35,330 nucleotides of DNA from Micromonospora acroterricola (GCF_003172955.1 NZ_QGKR01000236.1:1-35330), one strand, 5' to 3'; shown: positions 7,748-16,663, counted from the first letter of the stretch. Notes: generated by a model not told the origin, from the sequence alone. Program-made: numbers and translations.

Positions 7748-7779
7748 GGGCGCCGGGGATCAGTGGATCCCCGGCGCCC
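7748..7779 (+). terminator. Perfect 14-bp hairpin after the sigma/CU044_5270 operon
   Basis: GGGCGCCGGGGATC (7748-7761) and GATCCCCGGCGCCC (7766-7779) are exact reverse complements separated by AGTG. It begins 26 bases past the stop codon at 7722. The stem and tight loop suit a strong transcription terminator, though no T-run follows. Confidence 0.7.
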
Positions 7780-7828
7780 GCGATGGCGGCTGGCGCCGCC
7801 GTCGCAGGACATGCGAGGGCTGAACCGA

Positions 7829-7857
7829 TTGACATTCGATAGGTAACGAGCGAAACT
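7829..7857 (+). promoter_or_regulatory. Promoter giving a probable leaderless mRNA
   Basis: TTGACA (7829-7834) and GAAACT (7852-7857) are separated by 17 bases. The expected transcription start falls at about 7863-7865, on or next to the ATG at 7864, which has no ribosome binding site. The -35 is perfect; the -10 keeps only the conserved A2 and T6. Confidence 0.5.
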
Positions 7858-7863
7858 CGATGC

Positions 7864-8343
7864 ATGGTCACAGAGCATCGAGCGGTTGCCGCTCTCCGGG
7901 TCTTTCTGGTGTTGCTGTTCGGGATCCTGGTCATGTTCCAGACCTTTTCGCTGCCGGGGCAGTTCGCCCACATGGCCAGGGAGTCGCCGGACTTCGCCTA
8001 CCTGAGGTGGCCGGCGACCGCCGTGACCGTGTTCTGGCTGCTGTGTGTCCAGGTGGTGATCGTGGCGACCTGGAAGCTGCTCAGCCTGGTCAAGGCCGAC
8101 CGCATCTTCACCGAGGTGGCGCTGAAGTGGGTCGACGCGATCGTCTGGGCCATCGCGGCCGCCTGGGCGGTGCTCGTGGGTGTCTTTCTCTACGTCGGCT
8201 TCAACGCGGACGACCCGGGGCTGCCGCTCCTGCTGTTCCTGCTGCTGACCGGTGTGACCGTGCTGGGCCTCCTCATGGTGGTGATGCGTGCGCTGCTGCG
8301 CCAGGCCACCACGCTGCGGACCGACATGGAAGCGGTGATCTGA
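7864..8343 (+). CDS. DUF2975-family membrane protein
   Basis: A 159-residue protein with four hydrophobic segments (about residues 8-30, 48-72, 96-118 and 124-148), including a short charged loop KADRIFTEVALKWVD that is typical of DUF2975. Its function is unknown; DUF2975 proteins are regularly encoded next to a small Xre-type regulator, as here. The stop codon (8341-8343) shares a base with the next ATG. Start at 7864 appears leaderless. Confidence 0.82.
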   Translation: MVTEHRAVAALRVFLVLLFGILVMFQTFSLPGQFAHMARESPDFAYLRWPATAVTVFWLLCVQVVIVATWKLLSLVKADRIFTEVALKWVDAIVWAIAAAWAVLVGVFLYVGFNADDPGLPLLLFLLLTGVTVLGLLMVVMRALLRQATTLRTDMEAVI

Positions 8344-8558
8344 TGCCCATCGTCGTCCGCATCGACGTCGAGCTGGCCAAACGCAAGATGAGCGTCGGTG
8401 AGTTCGCCGAGCGCGTCGGGCTCACGCCGGCGAACGTGGCCGTGCTGAAGAACGGCCGCGCCAAAGCTGTCCGCTTCAGCACGTTGGAAGCCATGTGCCG
8501 GGTGCTGGACTGCCAGCCCGGTGATCTGCTCGAGTGGGTCGAGGAGGAAACCCCGTGA
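8343..8558 (+). CDS. Small Xre/YozG-type HTH regulator
   Basis: A 71-residue protein consisting of one Cro/CI-type helix-turn-helix domain: VELAKRKMSVGEFAERVGLTPANVAVLKNGRAKAVRFSTLEAMCRVLDCQPGDLLEW. This is the minimal repressor type seen beside DUF2975 genes. It probably binds as a dimer and may control this operon. Start ATG overlaps the upstream stop; its own stop (8556-8558) overlaps the GTG of the next gene. Confidence 0.92.
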   Translation: MPIVVRIDVELAKRKMSVGEFAERVGLTPANVAVLKNGRAKAVRFSTLEAMCRVLDCQPGDLLEWVEEETP

Positions 8559-8719
8559 AGTACGTCCTTCTGCTCGTCGCCGTCCTCGCCGTCGCACTCG
8601 GTGTCGCCGGCATCGCGCTCGGGGAGGCCGACGACTCCCCGGGCCTCCAGCTCCTGGGCGTCGTGCTCGTCGTCGGCGCCGTCGTGTACGGCGTGTGGGT
8701 GCTCCGGCGCGCCCGCTAG
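8555..8719 (+). CDS. Small two-helix membrane protein
   Basis: A 54-residue protein beginning GTG at 8555 (MKYVLLLVAVLAVALGVAGIALGEADDSPGLQLLGVV...). It has two hydrophobic helices (about residues 3-23 and 31-48) with a short acidic loop and ends in LRRAR. A strong GGAGGA at 8541-8546 sits eight bases upstream, and the GTG overlaps the stop of the HTH gene, so it is a coupled third gene of the operon. I recognise no family. Confidence 0.65.
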   Translation: MKYVLLLVAVLAVALGVAGIALGEADDSPGLQLLGVVLVVGAVVYGVWVLRRAR

Positions 8720-8784
8720 CGGCGACGCGCGCGGGTTTGATCGACTCCGCCGCACGGAAGTCGGGGTGTCCCGGTCGTGGGATG

Positions 8785-8806
8785 CCCCGGCTTCCCTGGA
8801 CCGGGG
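8785..8806 (+). terminator. Weak hairpin before the ABC operon
   Basis: CCCCGG (8785-8790) and CCGGGG (8801-8806) flank a ten-base loop, 65 bases past the small membrane protein gene. No T-run. It may separate the upstream module from the ABC exporter operon. Confidence 0.25.
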
Positions 8807-8929
8807 TCGATCAGCTCCGACCGGGTTGACCCTCTCCGGAGTAACGATCATGTAACGGGCGCGAACCTTTCCCGGTGGATGACCTGTCTTGTTGGTCGTC
8901 GGCCCGCCCGGGCCAGGGGAGGCGTCCGG

Positions 8930-11900
8930 ATGAAGCTGGTGTGGAGGCGGGCCCGCGAGGCGCGGGGTCTGCTGGTTGCCGCGGTGATCGCCGCTCTGGT
9001 CGCCGTCGCGTTGGTCACCGGCCTGTCCGACTACAACCGCCGCGCGGTGGACGCCGGGCAGCGGGCGCTGGTGGCCGCCGCACCGGCGGAGGAGCGGGGC
9101 CTGCTGATCAGCGGCTCCGGTGGGCGTGACGCCGCCGAGTTCGCCACCCGGGACAGGGCCGTCCGGGCCGAGTTCGCCGACGGGCTCGCCGGCGTACCGG
9201 TCACCGTCGCCGTGGCCCGTTACGGGACCGGCCGGGAACTGACCGGCGACCTCGGGTCGCTGCCCCGCACCGGCGATGACCCGATCTTCGCAAACCTGGC
9301 CTCCCTCGACGACCTCGGCGCCCACGCGGAACTGACCGCCGGGTCGTGGCCGAGCCCCGGCGCCAGCCCGGTGCAGGTGAGCCTGCCGGAGCGGGTCGCC
9401 ACCATGCTCGGCGTGACCACCGGCGACCGGATCCCCCTGCGCGACCGGAGCACCGAGAAGGCCAGCGAGGTCGTGCTCGCCGGCACCTGGCGACCCCGCG
9501 ACCCGACCGACGCGTACTGGCTGCTGGCCCCCGGGGTGGGCGCGGGCAGCGTCGGCTCCGCCACCTCGTACGGACCGTTCGCGCTGGACCCGGCCGACTT
9601 CGCGGCCACCTTCCCGGGCTCGGTGTCGGCGTCCTGGCTGGCCGTACCGCAGCTGGCCGGCGTCGACGCGGGCGACCTGCCCGCCGTGCGGGCGGCCATG
9701 ACAGCGGCGGCCGCGGCCGTGCCCGAGGCCGCCGACCTGGGCACGTCGGGGCAGACGTCGACCAAGGTGGAGCGGCTGCTGGACCGCATCGCCCGCGCCG
9801 ACCTGGTGGGCCGCTCCGCGCTGGCCACCCCGCTGCTGCTCATCCTGGTGCTCGGCGGGTACGCGCTGGTGCTGGTGGCCGCCCTGCTGCACGAGGACCG
9901 CCGCCCGCAGACCGCGCTTCTGCGCGCCCGGGGCGCCGCCCGCCGGCAGTTGGCGGGGCTGGCCACCCGTGAGGCGGCCCTGGTGGTCGCCCCGGCCGCG
10001 CTGCTCGGGCCGGTGATCGCCGTCGAGGCGCTCCGGTTCGTCCGGCCCGGCGGGTCGGCGGAACTCTCCACGCACGGCGGCAACACCACCCTGGTCTGGG
10101 CGGCCGCCGCCGCCACCGCAGCCGGTTGCCTGGTGGCCATGGTCGCTCCCACCCTGCGCGGCGCCGGCACGTACGTGGCGGACATGGCGGCCCGGTCCCG
10201 GCCGAACCGGTCGGCGAGCGTCCAGCGGGCCAGCGTCGACCTGGTGCTGGTGGCGCTCGCCGTGCTCGCCTGGGTGCAGCTGCGCCGGTACGCCTCTCCG
10301 CTGGCCGGCTCGGGCGGCCAGCTCGGGGTGGACCCACTGCTGGTCGCCGCCCCGACGCTCGGCGTGCTGGCCGGCGCCGTGCTGGCGCTGCGGGTGCTCC
10401 CGCCGCTCACCCGGTTCGCCGAGCGGTTCGTCGACCGTCGCCCCTGGACGGCCACCATGTTCGGCATGTGGCAGGCCGGTCGGCGTCCGCACGCCGGCCC
10501 GGTGCTGCTGCTCGCGCTCGCCGTCGGCGGCAGCACCCTCGCCTGGTCCCTGATCAGCACCGGCGAACGGTCCCAGGTCGCGCAGGCCGGCCACACGGTC
10601 GGCGCCGACCTGCGGGTGACCGAGCGGGCCGGTTCTGCCCCGCCCGACCGGGCGGGGCAGATCGCCGCGCTGCCGGGCGTGCAGCGGGCGCTGCCGGCGT
10701 GGCGCGACGAGGTGCGGGTGGGCCGGGAGGACCTGCCGGTCACCGTGATCAGCCTCGACCCGGCCAGCGCCGACGGCGTCGTACGGCTCGCCGACCCACT
10801 GGCCGACGAGCCGGTGTCGCAGCTCTACCAGCGGATGGTCGGGGCCCGCGGCGCGCCCGCCGGCGTCGAGTTGCCCGCCGGCACCCGCGCCGTGACCGGC
10901 GCGGTCCGCACCCCGGTGTCCCAGGCGGTCCGGCCGCTCCGGATCGAGGTGGCGTTGCTCGTCACCAGCTCCGACGGTCTCGCACTCCGGCTGCCGGCCG
11001 TCACTGCCGGCAGCGACGGCAGGGCCGAGTCGTTCACCGTGGAACTGCCCGACGTGGGCGGGGCGCGGCTGCGGTTGGCCGGGTTCGAGGCCGACGGCGG
11101 GCTGGCGGCTGGCAACTCGTATCAGCTCCAGGTGGACGGGCTGGCGTTGGTCGGCGCGGACGGCACGACCCGACCCGCCGAGCTGACCGGGGACTGGGTG
11201 ACCACGGCCGGCGGGGAGAAGCCCTCGCCGGCGCGGTCCAGCCCGACGGGGGTGTCCGCCAGCCACCCGGTGGAGGTGATCCCCGGCGGGCAGTTCGCCT
11301 ACCAGCCGCCCACCCGCTTCTCGGTCGTGCCCGGCGGGGACAGCGCCCCCGTGCCGGTGCTCATGACCCCCGGGGTGCGCGACGCGCTGAGCCTGCGTAC
11401 CGGCGACACCGTCGCCCTGACGCTCTCCGGCGCGACGCTGCAGGTCCGCCTGGTCGGCGACCTGACCGCCGTGCCCGCCACCACCGGGGAGGGCGTGCTG
11501 CTGGACCTGCCCGCCGCGCGGGACGCGCTGATCCGGGCCGGCGGCACCGTCCGGTCGGTGCCGGAGTGGTGGATCGGCACGAACGACCCGGACGCGGCCG
11601 GGCGGGCCGCCAGCGAGCTGCCCGGCACGACCGTGCTCGACCGGCAGGAGGTGATCGAGGCCGCCGCCGAGGACCCGTACTGGCGGGGGTCGCGCACCGG
11701 GATGCTCGCCGCCGCGCTCGGCGCGGTGCTGCTCGCCCTCGTGGGCCTCATGGTGGACGTGTGGGCCACCGCCCGGCACCGGCTCGGCGAGTTCGCGGTG
11801 CTGCACACCCTCGGCGCCACACCCCGGCTGCTGGCCCGCGCCCTGCTGGCCGAGCAGACCTTCCTCGCCGGCATCGGTGTGGGTGTCGGGCTGCTGCTCG

Positions 11901-12115
11901 GCGCCGCGGTGGGCGCCACCATGGCCCCGCTGGTCATCCTCACCCCGGCCGCCGGCCGGCCGGTGCCCGAGGCGGCCTTCGTGCTGCCGTGGGCGCCGAT
12001 CGGCCTGACCGCGGTCGGGCTGCTGCTGGCGGCGCTCGCCTTCAGCGCGTTCATCGCCACCGGCATCCGGCAGCGGGTGGCGGCGGTGCAGTTGCGGATC
12101 GGGGGAGAACGATGA
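8930..12115 (+). CDS. FtsX-type ABC exporter permease, large
   Basis: A 1061-residue membrane subunit of a MacB/FtsX-type ABC exporter. An N-terminal helix (LLVAAVIAALVAVALVTGL) is followed by a long extracytoplasmic domain (about residues 35-295), a block of helices with the FtsX-type cytoplasmic loop (LLHEDRRPQTALLRARGAARRQL near 325-347), more helices, a second large extracytoplasmic domain (about 550-910) and a last three-helix FtsX block whose loop reads RHRLGEFAVLHTLGATPRLL. Such permeases transfer lipids, lipoproteins or peptides out of the membrane. ATG at 8930 is chosen because AGGGGAGG lies seven bases upstream; the longer reading from 8777 adds a non-membrane Arg/Gly tail. It is first of four genes. 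Confidence 0.88.
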   Translation: MKLVWRRAREARGLLVAAVIAALVAVALVTGLSDYNRRAVDAGQRALVAAAPAEERGLLISGSGGRDAAEFATRDRAVRAEFADGLAGVPVTVAVARYGTGRELTGDLGSLPRTGDDPIFANLASLDDLGAHAELTAGSWPSPGASPVQVSLPERVATMLGVTTGDRIPLRDRSTEKASEVVLAGTWRPRDPTDAYWLLAPGVGAGSVGSATSYGPFALDPADFAATFPGSVSASWLAVPQLAGVDAGDLPAVRAAMTAAAAAVPEAADLGTSGQTSTKVERLLDRIARADLVGRSALATPLLLILVLGGYALVLVAALLHEDRRPQTALLRARGAARRQLAGLATREAALVVAPAALLGPVIAVEALRFVRPGGSAELSTHGGNTTLVWAAAAATAAGCLVAMVAPTLRGAGTYVADMAARSRPNRSASVQRASVDLVLVALAVLAWVQLRRYASPLAGSGGQLGVDPLLVAAPTLGVLAGAVLALRVLPPLTRFAERFVDRRPWTATMFGMWQAGRRPHAGPVLLLALAVGGSTLAWSLISTGERSQVAQAGHTVGADLRVTERAGSAPPDRAGQIAALPGVQRALPAWRDEVRVGREDLPVTVISLDPASADGVVRLADPLADEPVSQLYQRMVGARGAPAGVELPAGTRAVTGAVRTPVSQAVRPLRIEVALLVTSSDGLALRLPAVTAGSDGRAESFTVELPDVGGARLRLAGFEADGGLAAGNSYQLQVDGLALVGADGTTRPAELTGDWVTTAGGEKPSPARSSPTGVSASHPVEVIPGGQFAYQPPTRFSVVPGGDSAPVPVLMTPGVRDALSLRTGDTVALTLSGATLQVRLVGDLTAVPATTGEGVLLDLPAARDALIRAGGTVRSVPEWWIGTNDPDAAGRAASELPGTTVLDRQEVIEAAAEDPYWRGSRTGMLAAALGAVLLALVGLMVDVWATARHRLGEFAVLHTLGATPRLLARALLAEQTFLAGIGVGVGLLLGAAVGATMAPLVILTPAAGRPVPEAAFVLPWAPIGLTAVGLLLAALAFSAFIATGIRQRVAAVQLRIGGER

Positions 12116-12164
12116 GCGGGCGCGACGTGCGACCCGGTGACCGGGCACGACGGGGGAGTACCCG

Positions 12165-14867
12165 ATGAGCATCGGTGCCGCCGTCCGGCGGGTCCGGGCG
12201 TACGGCGGGCAGTTCCTGCTCCTGGCCGTGCTGACGCTGGTGGTCACGCTGCTGGTCAGCGGGGTGCCCCGGCTCGTCAACCGGCTCGCCGAGCAGGGCC
12301 TGCGGGCGCAGCTCACCAGCGAGCCGGCGGCCCGCCGGGACCTCTCGTACACCTCCGCGGGGCGGAACCTCTCCACGACCTCGGTGACGGGCAGCGCCCG
12401 CGACAAGTTCGACACGCTGGCCGAGCAGATGCCGCCGGCGGTGCGGGCGGCGGTGGCCGAGCGGTGGTACAACGTGGACGCCATGCCGGGCCGGGTGATC
12501 GGCCCCGATCTGAAGGCGCGCAACCTGCTGGTGGACCTGGGCCTGCGGGCCATGCCGGGCGTCCAGGAGGCCGGCACCCTCGTCGAGGGCACGTGGCCGA
12601 ACGAGACATTCGTCCCCGACCGCCCGATGGAGGTGGCGCTCGACGCCGACGTGGCCCGCAAACTCAACCTGCGGGCGGGCAGCCACCTGCAGATCGGCCA
12701 CGCCACCCGAACCGGCATCACCGACGCGGCCCCGCTCGTGGTGGTCGGGCTGTTCCGTCCCGCCGACCGTGCGGACGGCGTCTGGGACGGACTGCCGCCG
12801 CTGCTGCGGGTCACCGAACCACTCGGGGACGGCGAGCCGTTCGTCGCCGTGGGTGTGGTCGCCGGGGTGACCATGGACAAGCGGGCCGCCGCCGGTTGGC
12901 CGGTGCGGTTCGGGTGGCGCTACCGGCTGGGGGTCGACAACATCGATTCCCGCCGACTGAACGAGCTCATCGACGGGCTTCAGCGGATGCAACGCAGCAC
13001 CCCACCGGACGTCGAGCTGACCCAGGGTGTCGACGTGCCGCTGCGGGCGTTCGCCGCGGAGGCGGACGCCGCCCGGACGCTGCTCGCGGTGATCGCGGCC
13101 GGCGTGCTGGCCACCCTCGCCGGGCTCGTCGTGCTCGCGGCCACGCTCGCGGTCCGGCGGCGCCGCGCGGAGTTCGCACTGCTGCGCGCCCGCGGTGGCG
13201 GGACCACCGCCGGCGCCCGGCGCAGCCTCGCCGAGTCGCTGCTGGTGGTGCCGCTCGCCGCCGCGCTGGGCTGGTGGCTGGGCACCCTCGTCCCCGGCCC
13301 CCCGGACCCGACCGTGCCGTACGCCGCCGCGGCGACCCTGCTGGTGACCCTGGCGCTGCCGCTGGCGACGCTGGCCGTACCGGCCGGTGGAGGGGCCCGG
13401 AGCGACCTGATCCGGGCGCGCCCGTCGGCGCGCCGGCTCACCGCCGAGGTCTCCCTGCTGCTGCTCGCCGGGCTCGCCGCGGTGCTGCTGCGCCGGCGCG
13501 GCCTCACCCTCGGCGAGGTGGACCCGCTGCTGGTGTCGGTACCGGTCCTGCTCGCCGTCGCCGCGGCGGTGCTCGCGCTGCGCGCGTACCCCTGGCCGTT
13601 GCGTCTGATCAGCCGGCTGGCCGCGCGGACCCGGGGCAGCGTGACCTTCCTCGGCACCGCTCGCGCCGGCCGCTCCGCCGTCGCCGCCCCGCTGGTCGTC
13701 GTGGTGCTGGCGATCGGCACCGCGGCGTTCTGCGCGGTGGTCTCCGCCGGGGTGGAGGCGAGCCGGGACCGGGCCGCCGAGCGGCTGGTACCGGCCGACG
13801 CGCTGATCCGGGGCGAACGCTTCGCCCCGGACACCGCCGACGAGCTGACCCGCCTGCCCGGCGTGCGGGCGGCCACCCCGGTGCTCGAGGAACGCGGCCA
13901 GCGGCTCGCCACCGACGACCTGGGCACCGACGCCCGGATCGCTGAGGCGGCGGTGCTGCTGGTCGACGGGCCGGGGCTGACCGCGATGACGGAGAAGTCG
14001 GGTGTGGAGGTGCGGGTCCCGGCCGCCCTGCGGACCGCCCGGGCCGAACCCGGGCCGCTTCCCGCGATCGTCTCCCCGGCGGTCGCCGCCGACCTGACCC
14101 GGGCCCGGCTGGACCGCTCGGCCTTCATCTCCGTGCAGGGCCAGCGGTACGAGTTCCGGGTGGCCGGCACAGCGGAGAGCTTCCCGCTGCTGCCGGCGAC
14201 CACCGGCCGCTTCGTCATCCTGCCCTGGCAGGCGCTGCCCGCGCGGAACACCACACCCGTGCCGACCAGCCTGCTGGTCGCCGGGGACCGGATCGACGCG
14301 GAGGCGCTGCGGCAGGCCGGTGACCAGGGACAGGAGCGCTACCAGCGCACCGGCGCGGTGACCGGCCGGGAGCGGCCGATCGGGGTGACGGTCGACACCC
14401 GGGCCGACGTCCGACAGGCGCTGGGTGACGGCGGCGCGAACGGGGTGCTGGCCTTCGGGTTCGTGGCCGGCGCCGCCGGGGGCACCGTGCTCGGGCTGCT
14501 GGCCATCGCGTTCACCGTGCTCGCCGGGGCGCGGGCCCGGGGTCAGGTGCTGTCCCGGCTGCGCACCCTCGGCCTGTCCCGCCGGCAGTGGCGGGGGCTG
14601 CTGCTGGTCGAGTTGACCCCGCTGGTCGGGGTGTCGGTGCTGACCGGTGCGCTGGTCGGGGCGGTGCTGCCATTGCTGCTCAACCCGGTGCTCGGCCTGT
14701 CCGCGTTCACCAGCGGCATTCCGGTCCGGGTGGCCTTCGAGCCCGGTCTGGTCGCCGCCGTGCTCGCGCTCGGGGCGGTCGCCCTCGGCTTCGCGGTCGC
14801 CGTCGAGGCCCTGAACAACCGCCGGCTGCGCCTCGGTGAGGTGCTCCGGCTCGGAGAGGAGAGCTGA
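12165..14867 (+). CDS. Second FtsX-type ABC exporter permease
   Basis: A 900-residue protein of the same architecture as the upstream gene: N-terminal helix (QFLLLAVLTLVVTLLVSGV), extracytoplasmic domain (about residues 30-305), FtsX helices with the loop VRRRRAEFALLRARGGG (near 326-342), a second extracytoplasmic domain and a terminal FtsX block with ARGQVLSRLRTLGLSRRQWRGLL. The two permeases probably pair as a heterodimer. GGGGGAG lies six bases before the ATG. The next gene starts one base after its stop (TGA at 14865-14867, ATG at 14869). Confidence 0.88.
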   Translation: MSIGAAVRRVRAYGGQFLLLAVLTLVVTLLVSGVPRLVNRLAEQGLRAQLTSEPAARRDLSYTSAGRNLSTTSVTGSARDKFDTLAEQMPPAVRAAVAERWYNVDAMPGRVIGPDLKARNLLVDLGLRAMPGVQEAGTLVEGTWPNETFVPDRPMEVALDADVARKLNLRAGSHLQIGHATRTGITDAAPLVVVGLFRPADRADGVWDGLPPLLRVTEPLGDGEPFVAVGVVAGVTMDKRAAAGWPVRFGWRYRLGVDNIDSRRLNELIDGLQRMQRSTPPDVELTQGVDVPLRAFAAEADAARTLLAVIAAGVLATLAGLVVLAATLAVRRRRAEFALLRARGGGTTAGARRSLAESLLVVPLAAALGWWLGTLVPGPPDPTVPYAAAATLLVTLALPLATLAVPAGGGARSDLIRARPSARRLTAEVSLLLLAGLAAVLLRRRGLTLGEVDPLLVSVPVLLAVAAAVLALRAYPWPLRLISRLAARTRGSVTFLGTARAGRSAVAAPLVVVVLAIGTAAFCAVVSAGVEASRDRAAERLVPADALIRGERFAPDTADELTRLPGVRAATPVLEERGQRLATDDLGTDARIAEAAVLLVDGPGLTAMTEKSGVEVRVPAALRTARAEPGPLPAIVSPAVAADLTRARLDRSAFISVQGQRYEFRVAGTAESFPLLPATTGRFVILPWQALPARNTTPVPTSLLVAGDRIDAEALRQAGDQGQERYQRTGAVTGRERPIGVTVDTRADVRQALGDGGANGVLAFGFVAGAAGGTVLGLLAIAFTVLAGARARGQVLSRLRTLGLSRRQWRGLLLVELTPLVGVSVLTGALVGAVLPLLLNPVLGLSAFTSGIPVRVAFEPGLVAAVLALGAVALGFAVAVEALNNRRLRLGEVLRLGEES

Positions 14868-14868
14868 G

Positions 14869-15864
14869 ATGACCGCTACCGCGGAGACTCCACTGGTGCC
14901 CGACCTGGCCGCCCTGCAACAGCGGGCCGCGCAACGCGCCGCCGAGCGGGCCGGCGGGCAGGACCGCCTGCGCGGGCACATCGTCTGCGACGGTCTGGTG
15001 CGCATCTTCAAGACCGAGGGGGTGGAGGTGGTCGCCCTCCAGGGGCTCGACCTCGTCATCGACCGGGGCGAGCTGGTGGCGATCGTCGGCGCCTCCGGCT
15101 CCGGCAAGTCGACGCTGCTCAACATCCTGTCCGGCCTGGACACCCCGACCGCCGGCATCGCCCGGGTGGCCGACTACGACCTGCTCTCGCTGTCGGCGAA
15201 GCGGCGGCTGAGCTACCGGCGGGAGCTGGTCGGGTTCGTCTGGCAGCAGACCGGGCGCAACCTGCTGCCGTACCTGACCGCGTTGGAGAACGTCGAGCTG
15301 CCGATGGAGCTGGCCGGCAAGCGCGGCCGCAAGGCCCGCCGGGAGCGGGCCCGTGAGCTGCTCGACCTGGTTGGCGTGGGCTACTGCGCGGACCGGCGGC
15401 CGGGGCAGCTCAGCGGCGGTGAGCAGCAGCGGTGCGCGGTCGCGGTGGCGGTGGCGAACGACCCCGAGGTGCTCTTCGCGGACGAGCCGACGGGAGAGCT
15501 GGACGAGGCGACCGGCGCGGAGGTCTTCACGGCGCTGCGCACCATCAACGCCGAGCTGGGCGTGACCATCGTGGTCGTCACCCACGACCACGCCGTGGCC
15601 ACCCAGGTCCGTCGGACCGTCGCGATCCGCGACGGCCGGACCTCCTCCGAGGTACGCCGAACCGCGCGAATCGGCGAGGACGGCAGCACCGAGCTGGTCA
15701 GCGAGGAGTACGCGGTGCTCGACCGGACCGGCCGGATGCAGCTGCCGGCCGCGTTCGTCGACGCGCTGTCGCTGCGCGACCGGGTCCGGCTCGATCTGGA
15801 GCCCGACCATGTGCAGGTACGGCCCGGTGACCGGGCTTCGGACGGACGGGAGGCGCGGTCGTGA
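14869..15864 (+). CDS. ABC exporter ATPase with AbrB-like C-terminal tail
   Basis: A 331-residue ATPase of the LolD/MacB class. Walker A is GASGSGKST (residues 74-82), the Q-loop is in GFVWQQTGRNLLPYL, the signature is LSGGEQQR, Walker B is VLFADEPTGELDE, and the H-loop is VVVTHDH. Family members are normally about 230 residues; this one has an N-terminal extension of about 35 residues and a C-terminal extension of about 60. The tail TGRMQLPAAFVDALSLRDRVRLDLEPDHVQVRP resembles an AbrB/SpoVT swapped-hairpin domain (G...LP..F...L...D.V.L.LE...V.VRP). It powers the two permeases together with the following ATPase. The stop overlaps the next GTG. Confidence 0.9.
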   Translation: MTATAETPLVPDLAALQQRAAQRAAERAGGQDRLRGHIVCDGLVRIFKTEGVEVVALQGLDLVIDRGELVAIVGASGSGKSTLLNILSGLDTPTAGIARVADYDLLSLSAKRRLSYRRELVGFVWQQTGRNLLPYLTALENVELPMELAGKRGRKARRERARELLDLVGVGYCADRRPGQLSGGEQQRCAVAVAVANDPEVLFADEPTGELDEATGAEVFTALRTINAELGVTIVVVTHDHAVATQVRRTVAIRDGRTSSEVRRTARIGEDGSTELVSEEYAVLDRTGRMQLPAAFVDALSLRDRVRLDLEPDHVQVRPGDRASDGREARS

Positions 15865-16607
15865 GCCGTCGGAACGTGGTGGTGACCGGCGCGGCCGGGG
15901 CCGGCGGGCTGGCCCAGGCCGGTGCGGTTGCCGGCGAGGTCGTCCGGGTCAGCGGGGTCAGCCGGACCTTCGGCCGGGGCGAGCACGCCGTGCACGCGGT
16001 GCGCGACGTGTCGTTCGCCGCCGACCGTGGCGAGCTGGTCGCCATCCGGGGCCGCTCCGGCGCCGGCAAGACAACGCTGCTGAACCTCGTCGGCGGGTTG
16101 GACCGGCCGGACAGCGGTCAGGTGGTGGTGGCCGGGCACGAGGTGACCGCGGCGGGCGAGGCGGAGCTGTTGCGGCTGCGCCGGGGCACCGTCGGCTTCG
16201 TGTTCCAGACCTTCGGGCTGGTGCCGATCCTCTCCGCCGCCGAGAACGTGGGCGTGCCGCTGCGGCTGGCCCAGGTGCCGGCAGCCGAGCGGGAGCAACG
16301 GGTCGCGGTGCTGCTGGAGCTGGTCGGCCTCGGCGGGCACGCGGCGCAGCGGCCCTACGAGCTCTCGGGCGGCCAGCAGCAACGGGTCGCGGTGGCCCGC
16401 GCGCTGGCCAACGAGCCGGACCTGCTGATCGCCGACGAGCCCACCGGCCAGCTCGACTCGGAGACCGGCCGGTCCATCATGGACCTGCTGCGCGCGGTGG
16501 TGCACGCCCGGGGGATGACGGCGCTGGTGGCCACGCACGACCCGGCCCTGATCGACCTCGCCGACCGGGTGCTGACCCTGCGGGACGGTCGCCTGGTCGG
16601 GGCGTGA
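15861..16607 (+). CDS. Second ABC exporter ATPase (LolD/MacB class)
   Basis: A 248-residue ATPase with Walker A GRSGAGKTT (residues 64-72), Q-loop GFVFQTFGLVPIL, signature LSGGQQQR, Walker B LLIADEPTGQLD and H-loop VATHDP, all intact. The first 30 residues (SRRNVVVTGAAGAGGLAQAG) are an Ala/Gly-rich extension before the nucleotide-binding fold. The GTG at 15861 overlaps the previous stop (15862-15864), so both ATPases are translationally coupled and probably form a heterodimer. It is the last gene of the operon. Confidence 0.92.
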   Translation: MSRRNVVVTGAAGAGGLAQAGAVAGEVVRVSGVSRTFGRGEHAVHAVRDVSFAADRGELVAIRGRSGAGKTTLLNLVGGLDRPDSGQVVVAGHEVTAAGEAELLRLRRGTVGFVFQTFGLVPILSAAENVGVPLRLAQVPAAEREQRVAVLLELVGLGGHAAQRPYELSGGQQQRVAVARALANEPDLLIADEPTGQLDSETGRSIMDLLRAVVHARGMTALVATHDPALIDLADRVLTLRDGRLVGA

Positions 16608-16663
16608 TTCGGCAGGGGGAGAGTCCACCGCCGACGACACGGATCCGCCTGACGCGGGAGGGC

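Noticed and set aside
8777..8929. Longer start for the first ABC permease
   Set aside because: AGGGGAGG and a proper N-terminal membrane helix favour the ATG at 8930; the added stretch is not protein-like.
8273..12880. Very long minus-strand open frame (1535 codons) opposite the first ABC permease
   Set aside because: It is a codon-bias shadow: Arg/Pro/Gly/Ser-rich, no motif, and it spans several well-supported plus-strand genes and intergenic gaps.
12051..15158. Minus-strand open frame of 1035 codons opposite the second permease
   Set aside because: Low-complexity His/Gln/Arg/Gly composition with no domain; the plus strand has clear FtsX and ABC ATPase motifs.
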